64,000 nucleotides of DNA from Ilyonectria destructans (Eukaryota; Ascomycota; Sordariomycetes; Hypocreales; Nectriaceae). The stretch is taken from NCBI GenBank assembly GCA_020740775.1, contig JAHEWK010000010.1, positions 248,001 through 312,000 of the forward strand, read 5' to 3'. Every line of letters starts with the position of its first letter. Positions within the stretch are counted from its first letter, which is position 1. Below are positions 46,863-56,715 of this stretch, in pieces. A program made the position numbers and the translations under genes. A model generated the notes under the pieces. That model was not told the DNA's origin, did no database searches, and worked only from the letters and a program-made list of their open reading frames with translations.

Positions 46863-49232
46863 TTAGTTGGCAACTTCTTCCTCAACCCATCCGTTCAGTC
46901 CACCCTGGATAGCTAGACCGAAGCCAGATCCCATGCCGCCAAAGCTGGCCTGGTACTGGTGACCCCGTCGCTCGCCATCACCGTTGGGGACTCCGTTGCC
47001 TCCGTTCTCGAAACCGGGCGCAAGCACAGGCAGGCTGACGGCTCGGTTGTGTTGACCACGAGGTCCAGGAGCTAGGAGGCCACCAATGGTGGTGGCTCCG
47101 GGCCCAGCACCGTTCGCAGGGAAGCCGTTGGAGATGCTGGCCGATTGGCCGTGGCCAGAGATGGGAACCTGCTGAGGGACGTCCAAGCCCATCTCACTGG
47201 GCGAGGGCTGCGCAGTACCGAAGAGAGCGTTCTGCTGGACGGCAATCTGTTGGTGCTGCTGGTGCTGTTGCTGGTGGGCCTGGTGCGAGACCTGGTTGAG
47301 GTACATGGTCAGGGGGTTGCTGTTGGCGTTGAAGAGCGCTGCTGACTGCTGAGGAGTGTTGCCGTTGGTGGGCGAGCCACCGTTCTGGGAGCCGTTGCTG
47401 TTGCTGTTGGGTGCAGGAGAGGTGACACCGTCGCCACGGGGGGACTGGTTCTGCTGCATCTGGCGAGGGGGGTTGCCACAACGATCCTTGCCAAAGTTTA
47501 CCTTGAACTTCTTGTACTCCTCCTTGCCTCGGATAGCCTCGATGGCCTTGATGGCGTTGGCAATGTTGGTAAAGTTGACAAACGCACAGCTCTTCTCGCG
47601 AAGAGTGTTGACCAGCTCAATCTCACCATACTCGGAAAAGTCCTGGCGGAGGCGCTCCTCGTTCCAGGTCTCGTCTAGGTTGCCGATGTAGACGTTTCGT
47701 GACGCACCACCGCTCACAGCCAAGGCAATGGCAGGGGGGAGGGCACCCGAGTGCTTACCCCACCCGATCTTGAGGCGGCGGTTGTGAATCATCAAGCCCT
47801 GGAGGTTGCTGAGAGCGTAGAAGGACGCCGCAGCGGTGGGGTCGATGAAGGTCACGAAGCAGATGTGCTTGTCGGGGATGTAGCGGATGTGGTGAAGCAG
47901 ACCACCCCTGACCACGTTGCAAATCTCCTCGATGGTCGTCTCAGGGTGAATGTTACCAAGGTAGATGGTTCGGTTGCCGAGGTTGTTGATGCCGCCAGCA
48001 GTGGTGGCAACGGCAGCAGCCGCAACGGACTGCTGAGCCAGGGCGTTGGAAATGAGATCGCGGTCCGCACCTGTCAGCATGTGGGCATAACCAGGGGCAA
48101 TACCAAGGTACTGAGCGGCGTTCTGCTGCTGGGTCTTAGAAACGTAAGCGCAACGATCCTTGCCGTAGTAGACACGGCGGGGAGCCTGCCACTTGGGCTC
48201 CTGGGGGAGCTGGGAGACGGCCTTGATGGCATTGGCAATAGACAGGTAGTGGACGAAGGCGATGCTCTTCTCACGCACGATCTTGACAGTGTCAATGGCA
48301 CCAAACTTGCCGAGGTCCTCTCGCAGCTCATCGTCACTGATTTCCTCGGGGAGGTTACCAAGGTAGACGTTACGCGAGGCGCCAGACTGCTGAACAGCCA
48401 GGGCGACGGAAGTCGGGACCTGAGAGGGCTTGCCCCAACCGACCTTGATATCCTGACCCTTGATGCAGAGCTTTTTCAAGATGGCATCGGAGTGGAAGTG
48501 GGTGGCGGAGCTGGCGTCCAGGAAAGAGATGAAGGCGCAGTTCTTGTCCGGCAAGAGGCGGACCGACTCAATTTGACCGCTCCTGACGTGGCCCAGAATC
48601 TCCTCAGCAGTGGTATCCGGGGGAATGTTGCCAAGGTAGACAGTGCGGCTAGTTCCAGTGACAACGCCAGAACCCATGGACACGGGGGAGGTGGGAGGAA
48701 GGGGGCTCTGCATGCCGAACCCGCCGGTAGGAGACTGCGGCGGGTAGAACTGGGGAGCTCCGTAGGTCGAGGGAGAAACCATGGTCTGGTAAGACTGGGG
48801 CGAGATGTTCTGCTGGATCGGGCTGGTCATTCCGTTCTGCTGCTGGTTGAGGTGCTGTTGGGCCTGCTGGAAGCCAGGGAGGCTCTGGAACTGAGGGCTA
48901 CCGAAAGCGGCGGGAGTACCTGGCTGGAAGGGGCTTCCAAGCAGCAGCTGCGAGGGGAGAAGGGGGGTGAACTGCATGTCAAAGGCAGTGCCCGGGGTGG
49001 CCATGTTCTCTCCATTGCCGGACGGCTGCTGGGTCATGGGCTGGGTGTTGATGGAGGGAATGTTGCCACGTCGAGGATGTCGGTCAGCAAAGCCCGAGAT
49101 GTTCGAGTTGAAGGCGCCGTGGGAGAAACCAGTGTCACTGTTTGAAGGCTTCGAGACGTGTCCTTGGTAGCGGTTCTGCTGAGCGCCATTGGGGACGCCC
49201 TGCTGGCCGACGGGTCCATTGAGGTCCTGCAT
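46863..49232 (-). CDS. nrd1: Four-RRM RNA-binding protein, Nrd1/Msa2-like
   Basis: A single-exon coding region of 789 residues starting MQDLNGPVGQQGVPNGAQQN. The frame stays open further upstream but has no earlier ATG. A Gln/Pro/Asn/Ser-rich N-terminus leads to four RRMs at about residues 196-268, 287-358, 421-493 and 512-583, with RNP2-type RTVYLGNI, RNVYLGNL, RTIYLGNI and RNVYIGNL and RNP1-type KNCAFISFLD, KSIAFVHYLS, KHICFVTFID and KSCAFVNFTN. RRMs 1/3 and 2/4 are more alike, suggesting an ancient duplication of a pair. The C-terminus is again Gln/Asn-rich. This layout matches fission yeast Nrd1/Msa2, which bind mRNAs controlling sexual differentiation and stress granules. A long CU-rich leader precedes the gene. 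The role is inferred by homology. Confidence 0.9.
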   Translation of the reverse strand: MQDLNGPVGQQGVPNGAQQNRYQGHVSKPSNSDTGFSHGAFNSNISGFADRHPRRGNIPSINTQPMTQQPSGNGENMATPGTAFDMQFTPLLPSQLLLGSPFQPGTPAAFGSPQFQSLPGFQQAQQHLNQQQNGMTSPIQQNISPQSYQTMVSPSTYGAPQFYPPQSPTGGFGMQSPLPPTSPVSMGSGVVTGTSRTVYLGNIPPDTTAEEILGHVRSGQIESVRLLPDKNCAFISFLDASSATHFHSDAILKKLCIKGQDIKVGWGKPSQVPTSVALAVQQSGASRNVYLGNLPEEISDDELREDLGKFGAIDTVKIVREKSIAFVHYLSIANAIKAVSQLPQEPKWQAPRRVYYGKDRCAYVSKTQQQNAAQYLGIAPGYAHMLTGADRDLISNALAQQSVAAAAVATTAGGINNLGNRTIYLGNIHPETTIEEICNVVRGGLLHHIRYIPDKHICFVTFIDPTAAASFYALSNLQGLMIHNRRLKIGWGKHSGALPPAIALAVSGGASRNVYIGNLDETWNEERLRQDFSEYGEIELVNTLREKSCAFVNFTNIANAIKAIEAIRGKEEYKKFKVNFGKDRCGNPPRQMQQNQSPRGDGVTSPAPNSNSNGSQNGGSPTNGNTPQQSAALFNANSNPLTMYLNQVSHQAHQQQHQQHQQIAVQQNALFGTAQPSPSEMGLDVPQQVPISGHGQSASISNGFPANGAGPGATTIGGLLAPGPRGQHNRAVSLPVLAPGFENGGNGVPNGDGERRGHQYQASFGGMGSGFGLAIQGGLNGWVEEEVAN

Positions 49233-50432
49233 ACCGAGCAGATGAGGGGGGACAAGGGAGTCCCGCCCGTTGTGCGAGAGAACAGCCGTTGTGAAGATTT
49301 GGACGTGCCGAGTCAGGGCACGAAGCAAGGAGTGTGAGAAAGGATCAGCCAAGCTTGTTAGAACAGGCCAGTGGGTGAAAAGGGGCTCTCAAGAGCTCAA
49401 AAGGCAGAAGCAAGTTAAGTATGCAGAGTAATTCTGACACAAGTCGAGGATTATAAGGCGGCTCGGTATCCAAAGGTGAACAAGTGGAAGCAGCTCGTGG
49501 AATCGAGGTAGGTCGTCCCAGCAAGCGACCGTTTAGTATGTATATAGGGTGATCGAATCTTAAGAGCTTCGGCCGAGTCGAGAAGGATCGCGAGGCAAGG
49601 CGGCAGCTGCGGTAAGAGGTATAAGCGGCAGAGAGCGAGCGTATCGAAATAGTCGAAGAGTCGAAGGAGAATAAGCGAGAAGCGCGTAGGGGGGGGGGGG
49701 CTCAAGCGAGCATCCAGGGGAAGCAAGTAGAGAAAGTATTAAGAAGGTAATACAGACAGAACGAGCGTCGACCGAAGGCGAAGAAAGACGTGTCTCAAGA
49801 GAAGGAAGCGAGACGGAACAGCATCTGAGCTGGAACTCGGAGGCAAGGTCCAAAGGATTCGAGCCAGGAGAGAAGGGAAAAGGGAGAGAGGGAGAGTCCT
49901 TGGAGGAGGAGGGTGGGTGGGAGGTGGGAGTGGACTGTGGAGAAGAGAGAGAGACAGCGAGAGAAGGCGAGAAAGCTCGGATTGGAGAAAGCGACCACGT
50001 CCAGAACCAGGACCACGGGGAGCCTGAGGCCGGAAAGCACAAAGCAGTAGGAAATAAGGCCAGGTAATAAGGCAAAAAGAGGCGTCAGGTCAGGGAGGGA
50101 GAGGAAGAGACCAGCCGACCGGGTAGGGAGTGAGGGTGGAGGAGGAGGGTGGATATGGGTGGAGGTGGAGAGAGGGATATGAAATGAAGAAAATAATAGG
50201 GACACCGAAAAAGGATGGCGGAGACAAGAGAGACAGATGCAGACGCTGAGCTGAGGCGCGGCGGCGGCGTTGGCGGCGGTGGAAGGAGCCCTGAGAAGGG
50301 GACTTTTTAGGAGAGCGACTGGGGGAGTTTAGGGGAGGGGACAGCTGGGAGCATTGAAGATTTGGGGGGTGTGCGTATTTACGAGACGCATTTGGGAGTG
50401 TAGTAAGTCGCAGTTGCAGCATTGGAGAGAGA

Positions 50433-50447
50433 GGGGGGGGGGGGGGG
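50433..50447 (+). repeat. Poly-G run of 15
   Basis: Uninterrupted G15 on the plus strand (C15 in a transcript of the Nrd1-like gene if the leader extends this far). A second run of 12 lies at 49689-49700. Confidence 0.9.
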
Positions 50448-52967
50448 TCGAGAGTCAGGACAGGACTGGACAGACATGCGCCGGAGAACGCGCAGGAACA
50501 GGAACCAGAACCAGCCAGGGGCCAGCAGCAATTGAGGCTTCAGCTGGAGGCTGCATGGCCAGACAAGGTACCTTGACCGACGACGTGGTACATGGAAGCG
50601 GCCAGGTGAATAGCCTTCCCGGTAAGGAGGAGTTCCAGCGAGCAAAAGAGAGGCTAAACGGGGAGAACACCACCACCACAGCACAAAACAGGACAGGGGC
50701 CGCCCCGTCAGAACCAGAGCGAGCCGTGAATGAATGAAGTGAACGACGACGGCCGACAGGAGCCCAGAACACGTAGCACAGGGGGAGCCAGCGCCCAGTG
50801 CTCAGTGCCCCAGTGTCCCAGGGCGAGGGCGACAGGGGCAATCGGCCTAGCCAGGGGGGAACGGATCGAATCGACCGAGAGGATTGGCCAGCACCAGCGG
50901 CGGCGACGGCGGCGGCGGCGGCGGGTGAAGGCGAGACGGTGGGCCACCGGGCTCTGGGGCGACGCAGGACGATTGCCCAAAGAGGACGAGATTGGAATTG
51001 GCTGCGCCGATAGTTTAATGACGGCGACAGGGGGCATGGCCGTTGATGCTGACACCGCTCAGCGGTCCAGACGAGGCCGCTGTGTGCGACATGTTTCTGT
51101 AATTACAGAACGGGGAGCAATACGATACGGGGAAACTTCGTTTGTTATCTTGGTCTAGCTCTTTGGCAGACAGAGATTCTCCTGCAAAGGCTTCGTACAG
51201 ATAAGCCGTCTCGACATCGGTGGACACGTCTCATGTTAATTGCCGGTCACAGGTCCTGTCCTGCACCCAACTCAACTGCTTTGTGGGGAGCCAGCTTTGT
51301 GCACAAGCAGCCGTGAATCGAGGAACCCCTGAACGAACCCCCCCCCCTACTTACCGTTTAGGTGCCATGTCCCCCCATTGGGAGTGCGTAGTGCGTACGT
51401 AGCAGTACGTGTTGTGCACGCCCGGCCAATCATGCCCCGTCCACCAAGTCCACACGCTCCCACACGGCGCCGGCTTGCATGCATCTACCCTCAACGACCA
51501 CGCGACTCTACCCGTGATGAACAGCGGCTGGGTACTGTACTTGAGGCCAGCCGCGTGCTCCAAACACGCAATCCATATAACGCAATGCCAAAGATGGGGA
51601 TTGAAACAACCGGGATGTCTGTCGATGCTGGGTGTTTCGACTACCATCTTGGTTTAGCTTGGTCTATTGGTCTATCCGACTACCTGCATACTCCGTACCT
51701 GAGATGGCATAATTTAGGTAATTAGGCCCGGATACACAGTCATCCACCATCTCCTTGTGTGGGTGCCTGTACTTCCCCTATCCCATCGTCCGTATTCCGG
51801 TAATTCAGCCCTGTCGCCTGCTTTGACCTCGCATCGCCTGCAGAATGTCACAAGGAAACGGAACCTGGGCGATCCGTAAATACATACCAAAGGGAGGGTA
51901 AGAACCGCCCAGAGCGTGTACCTGCTCTCCGCTCTCCCAACGTTCAGGTCTAGGACTCCAGACCTCTAAAACCTTGTTTTCCTTTCAAGACTCGCCCTCC
52001 ATGCCCCCTTTTCATTCATTAGCCAACCAGCAATCTTCACACATCACATCCCAAGGCGGTTCATCCACCCACCATGTATTCATTCATTTCATTCATGCAC
52101 ACGCCATCCCATCAACTCCTGGCTTCCTTTCCTAGTAAGGTCACACAATCATCAATCATTCCCTCATTGATTTCGATCGCCCCCCACCTTGAGATTGATA
52201 CCACCTCATGTCACTTCCCGTTACCACCTCGTTCCCATCCCTTTCTAGAAAAGTTCCCACCATTGCTGTCCATGCCCTTGTTAAGTTTCCTATTGTCTTC
52301 TCCAACCCCCCTAAACTGGACCCCTACGCAGCAAATAGCGGATGGCTAACGGCAACTAGGAAAGGTGCAATGGGTCTGTCCGTTTCTACGCGCTAATATA
52401 CCGGCACAACGCTGGCGCCGCCCGAAACCTTGGGGACCCTCGTGTTGTTGGGTTGACTTTCATCCAACCGCCCGTACTACGTTATTCGGTAGCGACCTGA
52501 CTGGTGGTGTGTTCCATATGTACTATTGGCAAGCAGCCTGGTTAGCGCTGGACCATGCTGCCGTTGTCGTGTCACCACTTATTCACAACCATCATAGCAC
52601 AAGGGGGGCGCTTGACTTGCTTTCAATAGCATTCCCGTGAGGCCCCATTCTCTCGCACAATACCGGCCCGGCAAGTTGAGCAATTCCAAGCCCACTTGCA
52701 TTCACGGCGGCCTCCTCGCCGCATGCCCTAGTTACTGTGAAACAGCCGCAAGGGGGTCAACCTCCCACGGCCACCGCCTTTGCAACCATGGGGTTCTATT
52801 TTGGGAAGTGTCTCAGGCGTTTCCAGATGCACCAGCCGCGTGGGACCTCGACGCCCGGTGCTGCGGGAGAGAGGGCGACTCTGGACTCTGCTTGGCCTGG
52901 TGAGTTTCCCAGTCCCTGCGAGGCCCTCCGAGTGTCCCTAAGACCCGAGCATGAGCATCAACAGGGG

Positions 52968-53016
52968 GAGCTCATGGAGCTCATGGAGCTCATGGATGCC
53001 ATGGATGCCATGGATG
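52968..53016. repeat. 9-bp tandem repeat
   Basis: Three copies of GAGCTCATG pass into about three copies of GATGCCATG. The period of 9 keeps a frame open (Met-Glu-Leu then Met-Asp-Ala), but the surrounding frame has no ATG-started gene I can support. Confidence 0.75.
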
Positions 53017-54998
53017 TCCTCAAGGCCTGGAGCTGGTCCGTCCACCGATGCGATTCCCGCTCCCATGAGGGAACGGTCACGACAGCATCCCCGCCAATGC
53101 CCGTCTGTCTATGTCATTGCCACCAATCCCACCGCAGCGCCTCAATCATTCCCTGGGTTGTTGGAGTGTTAGCTCTCCCTACCCCTACCGTTCTTTATGC
53201 CTTACGCTTGACGCTCCATTCCTGGGGCCTGGAAAAGCATGGGCATCTTACTATGTACTCACCCAGCCCCTCGGCTCCCTTACAGAGGAACGCTTGACAG
53301 GATGCGAAACGACACCTAGCCTAGCCCAGTCGGACTTTTACATCGCGGGAATCGAGCCGACCCCAAGGACAAATTCTAGACAATATTAGGACGCACTCTA
53401 AAATGCCATCAATCATCGATCATGCCATCACGGGCTTTTGCCTGTCTGCGGCCCTCTCCACCGACCCCATCGTTGCGCCATCCCACCATCTCACCATCTC
53501 CCGTGCCGCCGCACCATCCTTTCCATACCCCGTCTCTGGATCCGTAGCACGCAACATAACATCCGCACAACATACGCGGTCAAACAGCCCGTCCACCACA
53601 AGCGCCTCATCCCCACCTTTTCGAATTGGCTCCTGTCGAGCCTACGTTCGTCGGACGGCCTCATTCACCACTGAAACCATTGAAACCATTGAAGTCCAGT
53701 ATCGACTGTTAGCTGGCACCGCTTCCCTTGAATGGGAAAGCATCGCTGAAGCATCGCGCCACCGTGATCACGCCTGATTGAACGGCCTGGGGGCCAATGA
53801 CTGTGGCTTTCGGGTCCCTTTCAGCCAACCCAGCGGACCAGGTACTGGGGTATTTGCACATTGCTTCAACTTTATTCATCCCTTGTGGAGAGCCACATGT
53901 TTCTTCACATCAGAACGGCAGAGACACAAGCCGATGCCCAACCCACGGGGTTGAGTCCCGTTCAGGGCCTAGATCAAGGACATTCGCCTGCAGTGGACCC
54001 TGGCTCAACCGAACCGTGCCGCCTAGTACGCGATCGCCTCCGTCACCTGAAACTCTCTCCCATCACGGCTCGAAGCGAAAACTTCGTCTACCGCCAGGAG
54101 TAGCAAGCTTTTTGACGATGTTGAATGTGTCCTCTAAACTTCTCCATCTAGGACTCGCCCTCGCCAATCCTATCGCCCGGTTATTCACGCATTGCGTCGT
54201 CCACTTCGTCAGGACTTAATTCAACCTCCGTCTTGGCGGCACCCAGGCCTGCTGGCATGGCTTTCAGCAACCCATGCGGGGATGCCATCATTGGCCTCGT
54301 GTGCTGGTTCGCCATGCCTGTGAAGGAACTCGGTCCATATCCACTCTGAGGCAAGGTAACGTGCCTATTGATTGATGTTTATCGGGACTCATCGTCATCA
54401 TGACATTCCGGCGCTGCAGGAGCAAACTCCCTTCGCTGGTCCGTGTGTCTGTGGTGGTTAACCATAATTCTTGGCTTTCATTGCTGTCCATTGTCATTAA
54501 GCCGCCAATAATATCTCTGACACCAACATCAGACGGTCGATGCTCCTTATGACCCGCAGTCGCTAGGGTTCGTCTCCCTGGAATAGACCTTATCCTCCAC
54601 GTGAGAACAGGCCAGAACGACGGGTAGATGACATCCCCCATCTCTCGTTTTTACCTCAACAATATCACTACGAGAGAGACGTTTTGTCAAGCATATAGAG
54701 GATCCCGGGCGTCGAGTCACTTCGAGTATCCGTGTCCTTGATCTGTACGATCAATGACAACAACCTTTGGAAATCGGGATTGCTATTTCAGGGCGTCCGC
54801 CATGAAAAAACCATCAAGGATGATGTCGTTGTCAAGCCGACGGTGCCCTACGAGATCGGTGAGGAGAGAGGTCAAACTTCCACCGGGAACCAGACGTACC
54901 CGGGTCCTCACCAATCGTATGACATGGACTTGACAAGCTTTGAACCAAACAATGTCTTGCCAAAGGTAGTCGAAGTCGACTCCTAACGGCAGAGACTA

Positions 54999-55045
54999 GA
55001 TGCAGTTTCCTAGAAGTAACACAGTTGCCCCTAGGAAACTGCATC
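54999..55045. repeat. Perfect 15-bp inverted repeat (hairpin)
   Basis: Arms at 54999-55013 (GATGCAGTTTCCTAG) and 55031-55045 (CTAGGAAACTGCATC) are exact reverse complements, separated by a 17-nt loop. It lies 350 bp beyond the stop codon of the arginase-like gene, so it may sit in its 3' UTR or be a small mobile-element remnant. Confidence 0.85.
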
Positions 55046-55395
55046 ACGTACTTGCTCAACTAACGAGTTGTAGACCATGTCATGATAAGAAATTTGGTAT
55101 CAATTGGTTTTCGTCTCCTCTTTCATAACGCTACATATGCTCATTGTATACATTCTTGCGAGTCGGAGACTCCGTTATCTCGTTGGATCGGATGCGTCAT
55201 GATCCGGCATGCCCCATCGGCGTACATTGCAAACCCGCTCTCATTTTACAGTCCTCCAATTGACAGATCCTCATGTGAGTATCATTGTCGATATCTTCTC
55301 ACAGATTCAAGTGTCATCTGCCAACAACCACTCCAGGCTGTAGGATTGGCTGGCCTCAGAAACGATCCCGATATATTCCTGCCCTGCCATGCTGT

Positions 55396-56715
55396 TTACA
55401 GCTCATCCTTGGCGTCACCGTGGCCTGAATCCCCCTCCTTGCCCATATCCTGCAGTCCGCGCTTGACCATGGAGGTGATCAGTTCATACACGACCTGGGC
55501 GGCAGCGAGCGACGTCTCCTCTCCGTTGCCCTGGTACGCAGGCGACACCTCGACGACGTCGGCGCCGACGAGGTTCAGTCCCTCGATACCGCGCAGGATG
55601 CGGATGAACTCGCGAGTGGTCCAGCCGCCGGGCTCGGGGGTGCCGGTACCGGGAGCAAAGGCCGGGTCGAGGACGTCAATGTCGACGGACAGGTAAACGG
55701 GGTTCTCAGTGCCGAGCGCGGACATGATGCCGTCGATGATGCCCTTGACACCAATGTCGTCGATCTCGTCGGCGGCGAAGCGCACCCAGTTCTGGGCGGT
55801 GTCGTCGATGTTGTCAGCCCAGTCGGTGCCGCTCAGGCGGGTGCGCAGACCGGCGTGGACCGAGGGCTCGGAGGACGAGTTGGAGAGGAGGCCCTCCTGG
55901 TTGGCCATCCAGAACATGGAGCCGTGGGTGAAGTGGGTTTCGCCCCAGTACGAGGGGTAGGCGGCTGGGTTCCAGGTGTCGAGGTGAGCTAGCGAGTGTT
56001 GGTTAACTGGGGTTTCTAGAAGCACGGAGATGCAGATATAGACTCACCATCGAAGTGGAGGACCTGGATCGGCTTGCCGTAGACCTCGGTCAGGGCGCGC
56101 AGCGCAGGAAGGGTCAAGCTGTGGTCGCCACCGAGGGTCATGAGCTTGGGCTTGGGGGCGAGGGCGCTAACGGTCCTCCTCCGGCCGAGCTGCTTGAGGG
56201 CCTGGGTCATCTGCTCGCGGGCGATGTTGTTGTCGATCGGGGTGACGGGGATGTCGCCGCAGTCGACGACCTTGGCCCAGTTCTGGTACGGGTTGATGCC
56301 GGCGCGGGGGTTGAAGCCGCGGAACGACGTCTGGCGGGCCGAAGCCTGGCGGATGGCGCGCGGGCCGAAGCGGGCTCCCGGGCGGTACGTCACGGCGGTG
56401 TCGAAGGGCGCGCCGACGATGGCGATGTCGAAGGGCTCGGTGGGCTCGGTGAGGCACTTGACGTGGTTGAGGTGGGCGAAGGTGCCGATGCCGTTGAAGG
56501 ACCACTTGATGGGATAGTCAGTTCATGCTGCCCCCGTCTCGTTTCGAGCTTCAATTGGGAAGGTCCAGCAAGGGATATAGACCAACCTCGTTACCCCATT
56601 TCGCCTGGAGCTCGGCCAACTCCTCCTGGGTCCATTCCTTGTCGTCATGATCATGGCCACACCCGGCAGACAGCCCCGCCAGGGCCAGCAGGCTCAAGAG
56701 GGCGGTAGACTTCAT
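55396..56715 (-). CDS. Arginase/agmatinase-family protein with signal peptide and KDEL
   Basis: Exons are 56587-56715, 56048-56504 and 55396-55988, giving 392 residues. The start MKSTALLSLLALAGLSAGCG is a good signal peptide. The ureohydrolase fold follows: FDIAIVGAPFDTAVTYRPGA, RFGPRAIRQASARQTSF, then the metal-binding motifs GGDHS, HFDAHLDTW (rejoined across the second intron) and DIDVLDPAFAPGTGTPEPGG. All six expected Mn2+ ligands appear present, so it is predicted active. The RPGARFGPRAIR and GTGTPEPGG wording is nearer to agmatinase/guanidinobutyrase-type members than to classical arginase. The protein ends in KDEL, a potential ER-retrieval signal, which agrees with the signal peptide. 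The first intron uses donor GTTGGT. The substrate is not determined by sequence alone. Confidence 0.9.

Larger units (their letters stand above)
49233..55395. other. Long gene-poor region upstream of Nrd1-like gene
   Basis: More than 6 kb with no supportable protein gene. From 49233 to about 50450 the minus strand is strongly pyrimidine-rich, with homopolymer G runs on the plus strand (12 at 49689-49700, 15 at 50433-50447). This is probably the long 5' leader and promoter of the Nrd1-like gene. Further right are a CGGCGGCGG repeat near 50900-50926, a 9-bp repeat (52968-53016), TACTCCGTA at 51689-51697 and a perfect hairpin (54999-55045). ATG-started frames at 53403-53777 (plus, 124 codons) and 54288-54641 (minus, 117 codons) were seen but lack any supporting feature. 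Confidence 0.5.

Noticed and set aside
47751..49145. Plus-strand open frame of 464 codons opposite the four-RRM gene
   Set aside because: It is an antisense shadow. The RRM protein on the other strand has clear RNP motifs, and the shadow has none.
52737..53297. Plus-strand open frame containing Met-Glu-Leu and Met-Asp-Ala repeats
   Set aside because: It lacks an ATG at its opening, and the in-frame repeat is explained by a 9-bp minisatellite.
53403..53777. Plus-strand ATG-started frame of 124 codons
   Set aside because: A plausible start context but no signal peptide, domain or intron support; too weak to call.
54288..54641. Minus-strand ATG-started frame of 117 codons
   Set aside because: No recognisable content; length is within chance for this GC level.
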